Source: Chloroflexota bacterium
Lineage (GTDB): Bacteria; Chloroflexota; Anaerolineae; Anaerolineales; UBA11579
DNA: 64,000 nucleotides
Assembly: GCA_019456165.1 (NCBI GenBank)
Contig: VRUJ01000014.1
Coordinates: 1 to 64,000 of the forward strand
Direction: 5' to 3'
Of the stretch, positions 1 to 8,686 are shown in pieces. The translations under genes and the position numbers were made by a program. The notes under the pieces were generated by a model. That model was not told the DNA's origin and made no database searches. It saw only the letters and a program-made list of their open reading frames with translations. The stretch's first letter is position 1. Each line of letters opens with the position of its first letter.

Positions 1-82
1 ACCACGAAAAATTCTAAACTTCTATAAACCTGATGAAGTAATTAACAACATTGTTGCACTAAAAGTTTGAAGCCACAGATAT

Positions 83-107
83 AAAAAACCTCACTAATCT
101 AGTGAGG
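83..107 (-). terminator. Intrinsic terminator of the sigma/anti-sigma operon
   Basis: The perfect 8-bp inverted repeat CCTCACTA/TAGTGAGG has a 3-nt loop. On the minus strand it is followed by a run of six T. It lies about 45 bp past the stop codon of the anti-sigma gene, as expected for the end of that transcript. Confidence 0.8.
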
Positions 108-152
108 TGGAATTATTAGAAAATAACAGGTTGTGTGAATATTAGCGGAATT

Positions 153-398
153 TTAGCTTATGTCAGCTTCCAAAGCTTCCAAAGCAAGAAGTAAAGCCTC
201 AAATTCCTCGCCACAACTGCCGCACATTTCAAGGTGGTGTTGCACAAGGGGCAATACCTTTGCGGGATCTTCCCCGTTTTTCAGCATATCTGCGAAGCGG
301 TGTAGGTATTCATAGCATGTGTCACATCCGATTTCATCTGGACGCGTTGCTGCTATTCCCATAATTACTTTCTTCATTGTTTCAGATTTGAACTTCAT
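153..398 (-). CDS. Small zinc-finger anti-sigma factor-like protein
   Basis: This 81-residue soluble protein probably binds and restrains the ECF sigma factor encoded 65 bp upstream. The visible evidence is an H-x3-C-x2-C motif (HLEMCGSC, residues about 55-62), typical of the ZAS zinc-binding anti-sigma fold, plus an upstream Cys pair (CDTC). There is no membrane segment, so it would act in the cytoplasm, perhaps as a redox- or zinc-responsive switch. It is the last gene before a strong terminator. The role is inferred from the motif and the neighbouring sigma gene; a general zf-HC2 protein is the alternative. Confidence 0.7.
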   Translation of the reverse strand: MKFKSETMKKVIMGIAATRPDEIGCDTCYEYLHRFADMLKNGEDPAKVLPLVQHHLEMCGSCGEEFEALLLALEALEADIS

Positions 399-463
399 TA
401 TTTGATACCTTTTTTGTGTTCTCTTATAATTACATCAGTTAGACGAAATGGAAACAACCGGTC

Positions 464-1093
464 TTACTTTTTTTCAAATAAAGCTAATAATTCTTTTGCT
501 GTGATTCCAGAAGTTTCTTCAAGTCGGCGCTGCAGTGTTTGGCGAGCATCGTGCATCAATTTGTAAAGCGCGTTGCGGTTGGTACCCAGGCGCTGGGCAA
601 CCTCTTCCATTGGCATGCCGCCTTGGAGCACAGCTAACATAGCAGTACGCTGTTTTTCTGTTAGTTCTTCATTAATTAATCGTTCAACAATTTCAAAGAC
701 CTCATTTTGAGTAGCTTCTAATTCTGGACTGGCTGAAGGATCAGTGAGTATGGCAGGAGTGTATTCATCTCCTTCACTAGTTTCAATAATGGTCTGTAAG
801 GATACATCTTTCCACCGCCGGCGGCGCAGTTCAGTGAATGCTACGTGTATAGTTACTTTTTGCGCCCAGGTAGTAAACCGGCTTTCCCCCCTGAAGGTTT
901 CCAAACTTTTTAGTACTTTTAATAATGCTTCCTGAACAAAATCCTCCACGAGTGCATCCAAGTCAGTCTGCACTCGTCCAGAAAGCGCAGCTCGCAGACC
1001 ACGGATTAGGATATTACGAAGATCTGTTAGTGCCTCGTCAGAGACTGGCGCCCTCAAAGAGTCGAGCCAGTCCTCATTGCTCCGTTGGTTCAA
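464..1093 (-). CDS. ECF-type RNA polymerase sigma factor
   Basis: This 209-residue sigma-70 family protein has the two-domain ECF layout. Region 2 lies around residues 45-95 (VEDFVQEALLKVLKSLETF, then FTTWAQKV and an arginine-rich RRRRW stretch). Region 4 is a helix-turn-helix around residues 150-200 (LTEKQRTAML, MEEVAQRLG). No region 1 or 3 is visible. The predicted start is TTG, preceded by AGGAG about 10 nt upstream. The zinc-finger anti-sigma gene follows in the same operon, so the pair probably forms a regulated switch. The target regulon cannot be told from the sequence. Confidence 0.88.
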   Translation of the reverse strand: MNQRSNEDWLDSLRAPVSDEALTDLRNILIRGLRAALSGRVQTDLDALVEDFVQEALLKVLKSLETFRGESRFTTWAQKVTIHVAFTELRRRRWKDVSLQTIIETSEGDEYTPAILTDPSASPELEATQNEVFEIVERLINEELTEKQRTAMLAVLQGGMPMEEVAQRLGTNRNALYKLMHDARQTLQRRLEETSGITAKELLALFEKK

Positions 1094-1240
1094 ATGTGAA
1101 ATTCTCCTACTTTAGTGTGCTAATATAATACCCCAACTTAGAATTAAATGCATGTGTCTATAAACTTAATATGTTTGAGAATTCTCCTTGACAACGTGAG
1201 CGACTTGCGGTTGATGAACCTCAATTTAGGAGGGGGTTAA

Positions 1241-1606
1241 TTAAGATTCCAGGCGGCCTGTTTTCTTTTCGGATTTATCCTCCACCCCCGGACCATCCAT
1301 TACAAACATCATCGGGATGTTTGCTAAACTAATGATGTCACCGGAATAAAGAACACCTTCTTCTATTTTTTTGTTATTAATAAAAGTGCCGCCGGTAGAT
1401 TTTAGATCGTAGATCATAAATTGATTGTCTTTGTAATGAATCTCGGCGTGTTCTCGTGATACGAGACTATCTTGAATAACAAGATCGTTTTCCAGTTTAC
1501 GTCCAATAGTGGTTATTTTGCTGCGGATTGGGACAACCTGAGTGTTAATTACCAAATATACATTTTCTGGTAATTCGGGATCTTTTTCAGATGGTAATTC
1601 AGACAT
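1241..1606 (-). CDS. FHA domain protein
   Basis: This is a short cytoplasmic phosphothreonine-binding protein made almost entirely of one forkhead-associated domain. The conserved FHA residues are visible: IGR at the first loop, SREH for phosphothreonine contact, and STGGTFIN. The ORF track starts nine codons earlier, but the ATG at 1606 has GGAGG at ideal spacing (GGAGGAAACG-ATG), so I prefer it and a length of 121 residues. It stands alone, convergent with no partner kinase beside it. Two FHA-kinases occur about 50 kb away in the window, and a link to them is only a possibility. Confidence 0.88.
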   Translation of the reverse strand: MSELPSEKDPELPENVYLVINTQVVPIRSKITTIGRKLENDLVIQDSLVSREHAEIHYKDNQFMIYDLKSTGGTFINNKKIEEGVLYSGDIISLANIPMMFVMDGPGVEDKSEKKTGRLES

Positions 1607-1798
1607 CGTTTCCTCCACGTGGAAATAGGTCATTATTATACCATAATAAACGTGGATAAATCCGATAAATAATCTACAATATCAGGATATGAGGGGATGT
1701 TTAAATTTTTATATTATTTCATGATATGGGATGCATTTGGAATCTGCTCATTATCCTAATACTCTGTCAATCATGATTTGATAAGTTGAAGTATGCCC

Positions 1799-1894
1799 AC
1801 CTTGCGAAGGTTTATTGAAAAAGTGAGTGGTTTTACTCTTAAGAGCAGTTTTTGAACTAGAATCGGAGCATAACAACCTTCGCAAGGTTTATTA
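1799..1894. repeat. Pair of inverted near-palindromic repeats
   Basis: ACCTTGCGAAGGTTTATT (1799-1816) and AACCTTCGCAAGGTTTATT (1875-1893) share an 11-bp core that is the reverse complement of the other copy. Each core is itself an imperfect palindrome, and both end in the same GGTTTATT. They lie 58 bp apart in the 335-bp gap between the FHA and DUF547 genes, where I see no gene. They could be a REP-like element, a terminator pair or an operator. I saw no further copy in the window. Confidence 0.6.
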
Positions 1895-1941
1895 CAACTC
1901 ATCAATTGAGTCTTGACGGATTACTAGTAGCAAAATTCGAT

Positions 1942-2868
1942 TCAAATATTTAATTCCCAATTATAGGGTCGATATTTTATTTCAGCATTTGATCCAAAAT
2001 GGCTCAACCAAAGATGGCGTTCACCTTCTGGCAGGTATTGATTTAATAATCTAAAAAGATTTGCTTTACCACCAAAATCAGCTTGATACCATTTAAAGAT
2101 TAAGGACAGAACTAATTTATCCCTGTTCTGGTTGAAAGTTACTTCGTGGTTAATGAAATTGCGTGCGGCTAAATCTAATTGTTCGTCTAGGTGATCTGCG
2201 GAATAAACCCGGATGGGGGGACAAGATTGACTCGCGCAGTTGAGCGCAAAGTGAATGCGAGCATCAATTTTGGGGATCACTCGCGCTTGCCGTGGGTCAT
2301 GGCTAGAGAAATGAGCTCCAGGAAGAAAAATATTACCGCGGTTGGCCCGTAGGATTCCGTGTTCAATATCTTCCAAGCTAAAGCGTAAGCCTCCGACATT
2401 ATAGGCTGTGCGCTGGAAAAACCGGACTATTCCCAGCCAACCTTCGGCTACGGAGTTCTGGATATTTGAACTGATAACCCCATTAATCGTCAAAGCATTG
2501 TAGAGGTTTATCCAAAACGCAGTTGCTCGGGCCCCGGTACCCAGACTATCCAGGTCTATACCTCTTAGTTGGGGTACTAGTTCTTCACAATAATTGTGAT
2601 ATTGTTCGCTCTCCCGCAGGAGTGTGTAATCCACGCGATTTCCATCGGAGTCTATCGCCAGTTCTTTGAACTCGTTAACAGCTTGTTTGATTTTGGTAAT
2701 CACTTTTTGGCTGTCAACCGGACCTATCTTATCTACTTGGGCATTAAGTACAGTGTTTGAAGAAATGTTCAGGAGTTTATTAATACTTGCCTGACGTAGT
2801 GTTATGAAAATGTCGCTTAATTTTTCAGCTAGCTGGGCGAATAGGGAGGGAATTAGGGTGTGATTCAT
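1942..2868 (-). CDS. DUF547 domain protein
   Basis: This protein of about 308 residues carries a DUF547 domain in its C-terminal two thirds. The hallmarks are AFWINLYNALTING, then a basic/aromatic segment, HFALNCASQSCPP and a final FKWYQADFG. DUF547 has a conserved Cys/His layout resembling transglutaminase-like folds, but its function is unestablished. The track start at 2898 is a TTG inside a likely promoter. The ATG at 2868 sits exactly 6 nt after an extended -10 box with no Shine-Dalgarno, so the mRNA may be leaderless. There is no obvious signal peptide from this start. Confidence 0.82.
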   Translation of the reverse strand: MNHTLIPSLFAQLAEKLSDIFITLRQASINKLLNISSNTVLNAQVDKIGPVDSQKVITKIKQAVNEFKELAIDSDGNRVDYTLLRESEQYHNYCEELVPQLRGIDLDSLGTGARATAFWINLYNALTINGVISSNIQNSVAEGWLGIVRFFQRTAYNVGGLRFSLEDIEHGILRANRGNIFLPGAHFSSHDPRQARVIPKIDARIHFALNCASQSCPPIRVYSADHLDEQLDLAARNFINHEVTFNQNRDKLVLSLIFKWYQADFGGKANLFRLLNQYLPEGERHLWLSHFGSNAEIKYRPYNWELNI

Positions 2869-2874
2869 AGATTT

Positions 2875-2883
2875 ATTATCGCA
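2875..2883 (-). promoter_or_regulatory. Extended -10 box at leaderless spacing
   Basis: On the minus strand TGCGATAAT is followed by 6 nt and then the ATG of the DUF547 gene. This spacing puts the predicted transcription start on the A of the ATG. No convincing -35 hexamer is seen, which fits an extended -10 promoter. Confidence 0.45.
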
Positions 2884-3053
2884 ATTAACGCATACCAATA
2901 TAATTCTGACGAATTAGTTTATGAGGGTCTTACAACGTCTCAGGGGTCAAAAGATCACACTTCTCTAAATATTGAAAACAAGTGTTGATATTTTTTTCAA
3001 ATCCCTGCCTAATTTAGGTTACCCGGGTCTAATGACATAGGTGATGCATTTTA

Positions 3054-4655
3054 TCAATCGTAACCAAAATAGAAATAGTCGATGCAAAGGATTTCCTCAT
3101 TCCCCACATCCACGAACCAATCCCCATCTTCATTCTTTTCGGCTAAATAAGTGCGAAAACCAGACTCGCTAGAAAGGTCATCCCATCGTGAAGCAGCCCG
3201 AAAATCAGCTAAATGAAATGCTTGCCAGGGTAGATCATTTTCGTAATTATTATTGAGCGCAGCGTGGCAGGCTAAAGCTCCGGCGATGTTCTCAATAACC
3301 GTATCCTCTTCCTGCTCATTTGCACTGGCAAACAAATAGGACAAAGTTGGAACCACATCCTCAGACAATGAAGCCAGATAAGCGATATCTAGCAGCTTGC
3401 CTTCTTCGAGGCGAGTCACATTTTGTTTGGCAATGAAAGCGTCAACGTTGAGCAGGTTGAGACTGGTTGTAAAACCCACAATTGCTGCTAAGGCTGCGAG
3501 AGCGAAGGCGCGCTGGCGTTTGGATAGCTCTATTAAGACTACTGTCAGTAATAAAGCTCCCAACCAAAAAATGAAAGTGTGGGTGTAAGTTCGCAGGCGG
3601 CTGAATCCGAAAGCTTGCTCGTATAAGTTGAGGCGTTGGAAGGCAGAAACCAGCATCACTCCCACCAGCACGAACAAAGTAATTCCTAGCCCAGAGAAGA
3701 TTTGCTGCCGCTTCCCGGCTCGTTTTGTTATTAAGCTCAAACTCAAGAATAGAAGTAGGCTGAAGAAAGCCACCGCTACCAGTTCGAAAAATCCACGCCG
3801 GGCGTATTCAGCATAAGTGAATCCATCTATAGCGATATTGACAATGCCACCAAAGAAATAACGGATTTGGATGAGAACAAAAGAGAAAAATAAAGCCACC
3901 ACGCTTCCAAGGACTATTGTAGCTTCGGTGAATCCCAAAAATGGTGATAATCTTGGCTTTCCATCACTGGGGAGATTTTCATCATCACTTTTATTGATAG
4001 CATGGATATACACTCCAGCGAGTAGATATCCTGCGAATAGGATCATTATCATACGGAAGATATATTCTGTGAAATCCTCAATGAAAAAAATATCAAGAAA
4101 ATCACCTACGCTTTGAGAAAAAATTGGATCAGCAGAAGATAGTAGCGCGGTAAAAATAATAATTACTGGAAAAGCCAAAATCAAACCACTTACTACAGCA
4201 AATATATTTTTCCAATTGAGAAATCTTTTCTTCTGGGTTGATTCTGAATCCCGCGGAGTAACTAACATGTCCGCTGGTCTCCAGAGGGAGCTGAATATCA
4301 ATGAACTTATTCTTGTGAGATAATCGCCCAGGCTGTAAACCAACCAACGCCCTCCACGAAAAGTGCTCGCTAGAATCGCCATAAATAACAATGTCAGAAT
4401 GCGGTTTAGAAAGGTGGTCAGCGGTTCACCGCGTATTAAACTCATCACAGCAAAAAATGTGATCGGAATCAATAGCCAAAGCGTACGGTGGGCAGCTTGA
4501 ATCCCTTCTCCTCGAGCTAAGGCAAATCCGGTCGCTAAGCATAATGCTGTAAATATTGCAAAGTTGATTCCCGGTGGTTTTTTCCAAAATAGATAATCAA
4601 AGATCCAACCTAATGCTAGGGCTGAGATGAAAAGTGAGTTTGTTTTTTTTAGCAT
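3054..4655 (-). CDS. Polytopic membrane protein, DUF4173/DUF4153-like
   Basis: This 533-residue integral membrane protein has roughly 11-13 hydrophobic segments, the first starting near residue 9. A segment with FPVIIIFTALLSSADPIF in the middle resembles the DUF4173 family found in many Gram-positive-type bacteria. After about residue 410 it becomes hydrophilic, with an acidic, Trp/Tyr-rich tail that may form a soluble domain. The ATG start has GGAGA about 10 nt upstream. The gene stands alone between DUF547 and a small-protein operon. Function is unknown; the family name is moderately sure. Confidence 0.7.
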   Translation of the reverse strand: MLKKTNSLFISALALGWIFDYLFWKKPPGINFAIFTALCLATGFALARGEGIQAAHRTLWLLIPITFFAVMSLIRGEPLTTFLNRILTLLFMAILASTFRGGRWLVYSLGDYLTRISSLIFSSLWRPADMLVTPRDSESTQKKRFLNWKNIFAVVSGLILAFPVIIIFTALLSSADPIFSQSVGDFLDIFFIEDFTEYIFRMIMILFAGYLLAGVYIHAINKSDDENLPSDGKPRLSPFLGFTEATIVLGSVVALFFSFVLIQIRYFFGGIVNIAIDGFTYAEYARRGFFELVAVAFFSLLLFLSLSLITKRAGKRQQIFSGLGITLFVLVGVMLVSAFQRLNLYEQAFGFSRLRTYTHTFIFWLGALLLTVVLIELSKRQRAFALAALAAIVGFTTSLNLLNVDAFIAKQNVTRLEEGKLLDIAYLASLSEDVVPTLSYLFASANEQEEDTVIENIAGALACHAALNNNYENDLPWQAFHLADFRAASRWDDLSSESGFRTYLAEKNEDGDWFVDVGNEEILCIDYFYFGYD

Positions 4656-4787
4656 ATCTCGGTTTCTCCAGGGATATTTTTGAATCTAATATTAGACTAC
4701 ATGTGCCGGAGTTTCAAGAGCTTGAGTGTCTCTGTTTAAGCGCCTGAGTGTGAGTTTGGGGATGAAAGCTGAGAGGCTGGACAAAAC

Positions 4788-4816
4788 AAATAAAAATCCT
4801 GCAAAAAATGCAGGAT
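4788..4816 (-). terminator. Intrinsic terminator downstream of the 50-aa membrane protein gene
   Basis: ATCCTGCA and TGCAGGAT form a perfect 8-bp stem with a 5-nt loop. On the minus strand it is followed by TTTTTATTT. It lies about 57 bp past the stop of the small gene at 4873, ending what appears to be the uvrC-receiver-small protein transcript. Confidence 0.8.
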
Positions 4817-4872
4817 ATAAAAACTCTATGAATCCCCAGAAGGGAACTTTTAGGAAATTAATTCTAAATGGT

Positions 4873-5025
4873 TCAGCGAAGGAGAGGGGCGAGCAGCATT
4901 GATAAGATCACTAAAGCGCCAAACCCGTAGAATACGATCTGGCTGAAACTCATGCGCGTCTTTCGAGGTGTGGTCAATTCCCGGTGTTTCTTAACATTCC
5001 TCTTTTTTTTCTTTTTCTGTGCCAT
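4873..5025 (-). CDS. 50-residue basic single-span membrane protein (not in ORF track)
   Basis: I translated this by hand because it is below the track's length cutoff. It starts MAQKKKKKRNVKKH, a strongly basic N-terminus. A central TTPRKTRMSFSQ segment follows, then one hydrophobic helix (IVFYGFGALVILSMLLAPLL) reaching almost to the stop. The ATG is preceded by GGAG at 6-nt spacing and the gene is followed by a good terminator, which argues that it is real. It would be a tail-anchored inner-membrane protein with a positive cytoplasmic side. It lies 85 bp downstream of the receiver gene. I do not recognise a named family. Confidence 0.75.
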   Translation of the reverse strand: MAQKKKKKRNVKKHRELTTPRKTRMSFSQIVFYGFGALVILSMLLAPLLR

Positions 5026-5110
5026 GGTCTGCTCCGTAATTTTTCAAGATTGGATATTATTATTTTACTATGTTCCTGCAGGTTTTCCAAGCCTTCTCGG
5101 GTTTATTAAT

Positions 5111-5527
5111 TTATGTGAAGAAACTTATCTCTCCACCATTTCCACTTCTCTTTTGGGCAGCGGCGAGAGCTTTATCAATTGCAGATTCGATTTCGTCCAA
5201 GGTCGCAGGCTTCAACACAAATGCATCTGCACCCAGATCGTAAGCTTCATTTACTTGAATATCGGTGAATTCCGACGAAAGCATAACTACTGGCAGGTCC
5301 TTAAATTCAGGTTTCATACGCAAGAATTCAAGCATATCCATACCTGAGACCTGAGGCATATTGATATCTAGCAAGATCAGGTCTGGCTTTGCTTCCTCTG
5401 TTAGCAGAGCTTCTGATGCTTTAGGGGCAGTCAAGAAAGATTTCACTTCATACCCAAGCAAATTCAACATCAAGCTGATCACGTTGAGCATTTCTTGGTC
5501 GTCGTCAATGTGCCAGGCAGTCTTCAT
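5111..5527 (-). CDS. Stand-alone response regulator receiver
   Basis: This 138-residue CheY-like receiver has no output domain. The acidic triad (DDD, residues 8-10), the phosphoacceptor Asp54 in LLDINMP, the switch Ser around 84 and Lys106 in LKPA are all present, so it should be phosphorylated. The C-terminal tail of about 20 residues is Ala/Gly-rich and probably flexible. It lies 18 bp downstream of uvrC, and no histidine kinase is adjacent. It probably works through protein-protein contact with a distant kinase and target. Confidence 0.9.
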   Translation of the reverse strand: MKTAWHIDDDQEMLNVISLMLNLLGYEVKSFLTAPKASEALLTEEAKPDLILLDINMPQVSGMDMLEFLRMKPEFKDLPVVMLSSEFTDIQVNEAYDLGADAFVLKPATLDEIESAIDKALAAAQKRSGNGGEISFFT

Positions 5528-5545
5528 AATGTTTAGCTCTTTATC

Positions 5546-7411
5546 CTAATCCAAATATTCTTTTATTGTGTAGGCTAGCCCTTGATCAATTCCTTGAACG
5601 GTAGCTAATTCTTCGATTGAGGCTTGCTCAATTTTCTTGATCGAACCAAATTCTGTTAAAAGTATTCTGCGTCGTGCGGGGCCAATGCCTGGGATGCTGT
5701 CTAAGCGTGATGCTAACCCAGTTTTGATCCGGCGTCTACGGTGAGCTGTTATCGCAAAGCGGTGGGCTTCGTCTCGGATGCGTTGCAGCAAGAAAAGACC
5801 CTGTGATTTGCGCGGTAGTAGTATACTCCGTTTACGCCCGTGCACGAACAGCTCTTCGTTACGTTTGGCTAATCCAGCGACCATTATTTTGCTTAATAGA
5901 TCGAAAGCCTCCAAAACAGCTACTGCTCTGCTCAATTGCCCCTTACCTCCATCCACTATCAATAGATCTGGCAAACGGCTAAAAGACTCGTCTGGCTTTT
6001 TCCCCGGTGTTTTGGCTAACTCTTGTGCTGCTTGCCAGCGGTTGAAGCGCCTTTTTAAAACTTCTTCCATACTGGCGAAATCGTCTGATCCTGAAACTGT
6101 CTTTATATTGAAGCGGCGGTAATGTTTTTTGGTAGGGACTCCCTGCTCAAAAACCACCATGCTGCCTACAGCAGCGGTCCCTTGTGTATTAGAAATATCA
6201 TAACACTCTATTCGGTTCAGCGGAGCTTCCAGCTTCAGCGCTTCTTGCAGCTCTGCCAGCGATTGGGTCTGGCGATGACGGTCTGCTTCCCAGCGGAGCT
6301 GCAATGCAGAAAGTGTTTCGGCCGCATTTTCCGCAGCCATGCGAATCAGGTCCTTCTTTTTGCCCCGCCGCGGGATTTTGATTTCAACTTTACCTCCCTC
6401 ACGCCTCTTTTCAAGCCACTTTTTGATGATGTTGGCTTCTTCGATCTCATTTGGCAATAAAACCTGGGGAGGAACACTGGCAGCTTTATCGTAAAATTGT
6501 TTGATGAATTCTTTGATAACGTCCGGATCTTTAGCATCCTCGGTACCTTCCATTAGGAAATATTCTCTGCCAATTAGTTTGCCGGAGCGAATGAAAAACA
6601 CCTGAACGCAAGCTTCGCTTTCGTCCCGAGCCATAGCGATAACGTCTGAATCAACATAATCTGAGGATACTACCTTTTGTTTCTCGACCACGTTTTCAAT
6701 CGCTTTGAGTTGATCGCGGATCGTAGCTGCCTGTTCAAAACGCATATCTTCTGACGCTGTTTGCATATCAACCTGTAATCGTGAGGTGATTGGCTCGGTG
6801 CGCCCCTTCAGGAACTGCCCAAGATCATCAATCATCTGACGGTAGGTTTCTTGGTCAATCTTTCCTATACAAGGCGCTGTGCATAATTTGATATCCAAGT
6901 AGAGACAGGCGCGGGTATCATTTCCCGTAATCGTGCGGTCACAGGTAAGATATGGAAAGATATGCCGCAGCACGTCCAAAGTTTTATGCACCGCCCAAAC
7001 ACTTGTGTAGGGGCCGAAATAGCGTGAGCCGTCTTTGACCATGTTGCGGGTTACAGTTATTTTGGGGAAAGGGTCTGCCCAATGCACTTTGATGTAGGGG
7101 TAACGCTTATCATCCTTAAGACGCACGTTGAAATGCGGTTTGTATTTCTTTATCAGATTCATTTCAAGGATTAAGGCTTCAAGCTCAGACCCCACCACAA
7201 TCCAATCGAGATCGGCAATTCGGCTCACCAGCTTACGAGTTTTACGGTCTTGCTGTGCGCTAGAATGGAAATAAGAGCGCACTCTGCTGCGCAGGTTGAC
7301 CGCCTTGCCAATGTAAATTACCCGGTCATTGGTGTCCCTCATTAAATAACAACCGGGTTTTAATGGTAGAGACTCGAGCAGGGCTTTGATTTCAGGTGAC
7401 GCGCTCAACAT
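5546..7411 (-). CDS. uvrC: UvrABC excinuclease subunit C
   Basis: UvrC makes both incisions in nucleotide excision repair after UvrA/UvrB mark the lesion. The 621 residues show the full family layout: the N-terminal GIY-YIG nuclease (GCYLMRD, YIGKAVNLRSR); four cysteines around residues 150-180 (LTCD, RACLY, LCTAPC) that match the UvrC iron-sulphur site; a UVR helix pair near 205-240; the RNase H-like 5' nuclease (ECYDISN, LLIVDGGKGQL); and C-terminal tandem HhH motifs (SIPGIGPARR). Its length is normal. No Shine-Dalgarno precedes the ATG, but a -10-like TAAAAT sits 7 nt before it, so initiation may be leaderless. Confidence 0.98.
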   Translation of the reverse strand: MLSASPEIKALLESLPLKPGCYLMRDTNDRVIYIGKAVNLRSRVRSYFHSSAQQDRKTRKLVSRIADLDWIVVGSELEALILEMNLIKKYKPHFNVRLKDDKRYPYIKVHWADPFPKITVTRNMVKDGSRYFGPYTSVWAVHKTLDVLRHIFPYLTCDRTITGNDTRACLYLDIKLCTAPCIGKIDQETYRQMIDDLGQFLKGRTEPITSRLQVDMQTASEDMRFEQAATIRDQLKAIENVVEKQKVVSSDYVDSDVIAMARDESEACVQVFFIRSGKLIGREYFLMEGTEDAKDPDVIKEFIKQFYDKAASVPPQVLLPNEIEEANIIKKWLEKRREGGKVEIKIPRRGKKKDLIRMAAENAAETLSALQLRWEADRHRQTQSLAELQEALKLEAPLNRIECYDISNTQGTAAVGSMVVFEQGVPTKKHYRRFNIKTVSGSDDFASMEEVLKRRFNRWQAAQELAKTPGKKPDESFSRLPDLLIVDGGKGQLSRAVAVLEAFDLLSKIMVAGLAKRNEELFVHGRKRSILLPRKSQGLFLLQRIRDEAHRFAITAHRRRRIKTGLASRLDSIPGIGPARRRILLTEFGSIKKIEQASIEELATVQGIDQGLAYTIKEYLD

Positions 7412-7418
7412 AAATTAG

Positions 7419-7446
7419 ATTTTATCATGCTCAGTAGGCTTAGCAA
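7419..7446 (-). promoter_or_regulatory. Putative promoter of uvrC, leaderless spacing
   Basis: On the minus strand TTGCTA is separated by 16 nt from TAAAAT, which carries an upstream TGA (extended -10). The hexamer ends 7 nt before the uvrC ATG, leaving essentially no 5' UTR. Confidence 0.5.
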
Positions 7447-7591
7447 TGTTACGCAAGAACGATATTTTGTAATCGGGTCTCCAGGTGTGAGGTTTTGGTA
7501 GGTTTATTGTCTCAGATTTAGTATTTAAGGCTTTATTAATATTCTATTAAACAAATTATTATTAGAATATCGTTAATATCGATTTTGCTAC

Positions 7592-7621
7592 TTGACTCAC
7601 CCCCCAAATTTATTGTATATT
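7592..7621 (+). promoter_or_regulatory. Sigma-A type promoter of the ABC exporter operon
   Basis: TTGACT and TATATT are separated by 18 nt, with the predicted start near 7628. This is about 93 nt before the ABC ATPase ATG, which has its own AGGAG. The rest of the 308-bp gap shared with the divergent uvrC is AT-rich and holds no gene that I can see. Confidence 0.6.
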
Positions 7622-7720
7622 CTTACGTGGCAATTACTTTTCCAGCGCCGGGCAAGTTAACATTAACGGTAGCTGGGTTTTTATTGTGACCATCAAATAA
7701 ATAATTTTTCAGGAGTAATT

Positions 7721-8683
7721 ATGATCCAGGTTAAAGGACTTAGCAAGGATTATGGAAGCCGCGTGGCTATTGAGGATTTGAATTTTAATGCCAAGCGCGG
7801 CGAGATCTTAGGTTTTCTTGGCCCAAACGGCGCCGGGAAAACCACTACGATGCGGATTCTTGCAGGCTATATGCCTCCAAGTGAGGGGAAAGCCACAGTG
7901 GCAGGATTTGATGTGGTGGAAGAATCAATGGAGGTTCGCAAGCGGGTCGGCTATCTACCTGAAAATGTGCCCTTATACGGCGATATGACAGTTTATGATT
8001 ATCTCAAATTTATGGCCGATTTACGCCAAATCGAAGAGCGCGAAGAGCGTATTTATGAAGCCATTGAGACGGTAGGATTAGAAGAACGCGCTTTTAGTTA
8101 TATTGGAAAACTTTCTAAAGGCCTGCGCCAACGCGCCGGGCTGGCACAAGCCTTGCTGCATGAACCAGATGTCCTCATTTTAGATGAGCCTACGATTGGC
8201 TTAGACCCAGCCCAAATTATAGAATTTCGCAAGCTCATCCAAAACATCGGAAAAGAACGGACTGTGATGCTTTCAACCCACATCCTTTCTGAGGCTCAAC
8301 AGGTTTGCGACCGCGTATTGATCATCAATAATGGTCAGATTGTTGTGGAAGATTCCCCAGAGAATTTACAGGCTCGTCTGGCGGGCGCTCAACAAGTGGC
8401 TTTGCGTGTAGATGGAGATGATGATGGCCTGGATAAAGTCTTAAATAAGGTAAAGGGAGTAACCCGTGTGCAGCGAGAGAAAGATGGTAGCTTGGTCATA
8501 GAGACCAGTTCGGGCAAAGACGTGCGGCCAGAAATGGCACGCGCAATCATAAAAGCAAAATACGATCTCTTGGAGATGCGACCGGTTGGTATGAGCCTGG
8601 AGGATATCTTCTTGGAGTTGACGCGGGAGAATGCTGGCCCGCCCGAATTAATGGATGATCAAGAATATGAGGAGGCAGAATAA
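7721..8683 (+). CDS. ABC transporter ATP-binding protein, GldA-like
   Basis: This is the ATPase subunit of an ABC-2 type exporter. All nucleotide-binding motifs are present: Walker A GPNGAGKTT (about residue 35), signature LSKGLRQRAG, Walker B VLILDEPT and the H-loop THILSE. The last 100 residues form an extra C-terminal domain usual in this subfamily. The start has AGGAG 7 nt upstream. The permease gene begins 3 nt after its stop, followed by a GldG-type protein. This order is that of the Gld/ABC-2 auxiliary systems first named from gliding motility; the substrate here is unknown. Confidence 0.93.
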   Translation: MIQVKGLSKDYGSRVAIEDLNFNAKRGEILGFLGPNGAGKTTTMRILAGYMPPSEGKATVAGFDVVEESMEVRKRVGYLPENVPLYGDMTVYDYLKFMADLRQIEEREERIYEAIETVGLEERAFSYIGKLSKGLRQRAGLAQALLHEPDVLILDEPTIGLDPAQIIEFRKLIQNIGKERTVMLSTHILSEAQQVCDRVLIINNGQIVVEDSPENLQARLAGAQQVALRVDGDDDGLDKVLNKVKGVTRVQREKDGSLVIETSSGKDVRPEMARAIIKAKYDLLEMRPVGMSLEDIFLELTRENAGPPELMDDQEYEEAE

Positions 8684-8686
8684 CTC

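Noticed and set aside
1-82. Possible gene end at the left edge
   Set aside because: No open frame with any recognisable content was found; only AT-rich sequence before a terminator.
4952-5347. 131-residue plus-strand ORF over the receiver and the small membrane protein
   Set aside because: It is antisense to two supported minus-strand genes and shows no motif; the hydrophobic stretch is the reverse of T-rich lysine codons.
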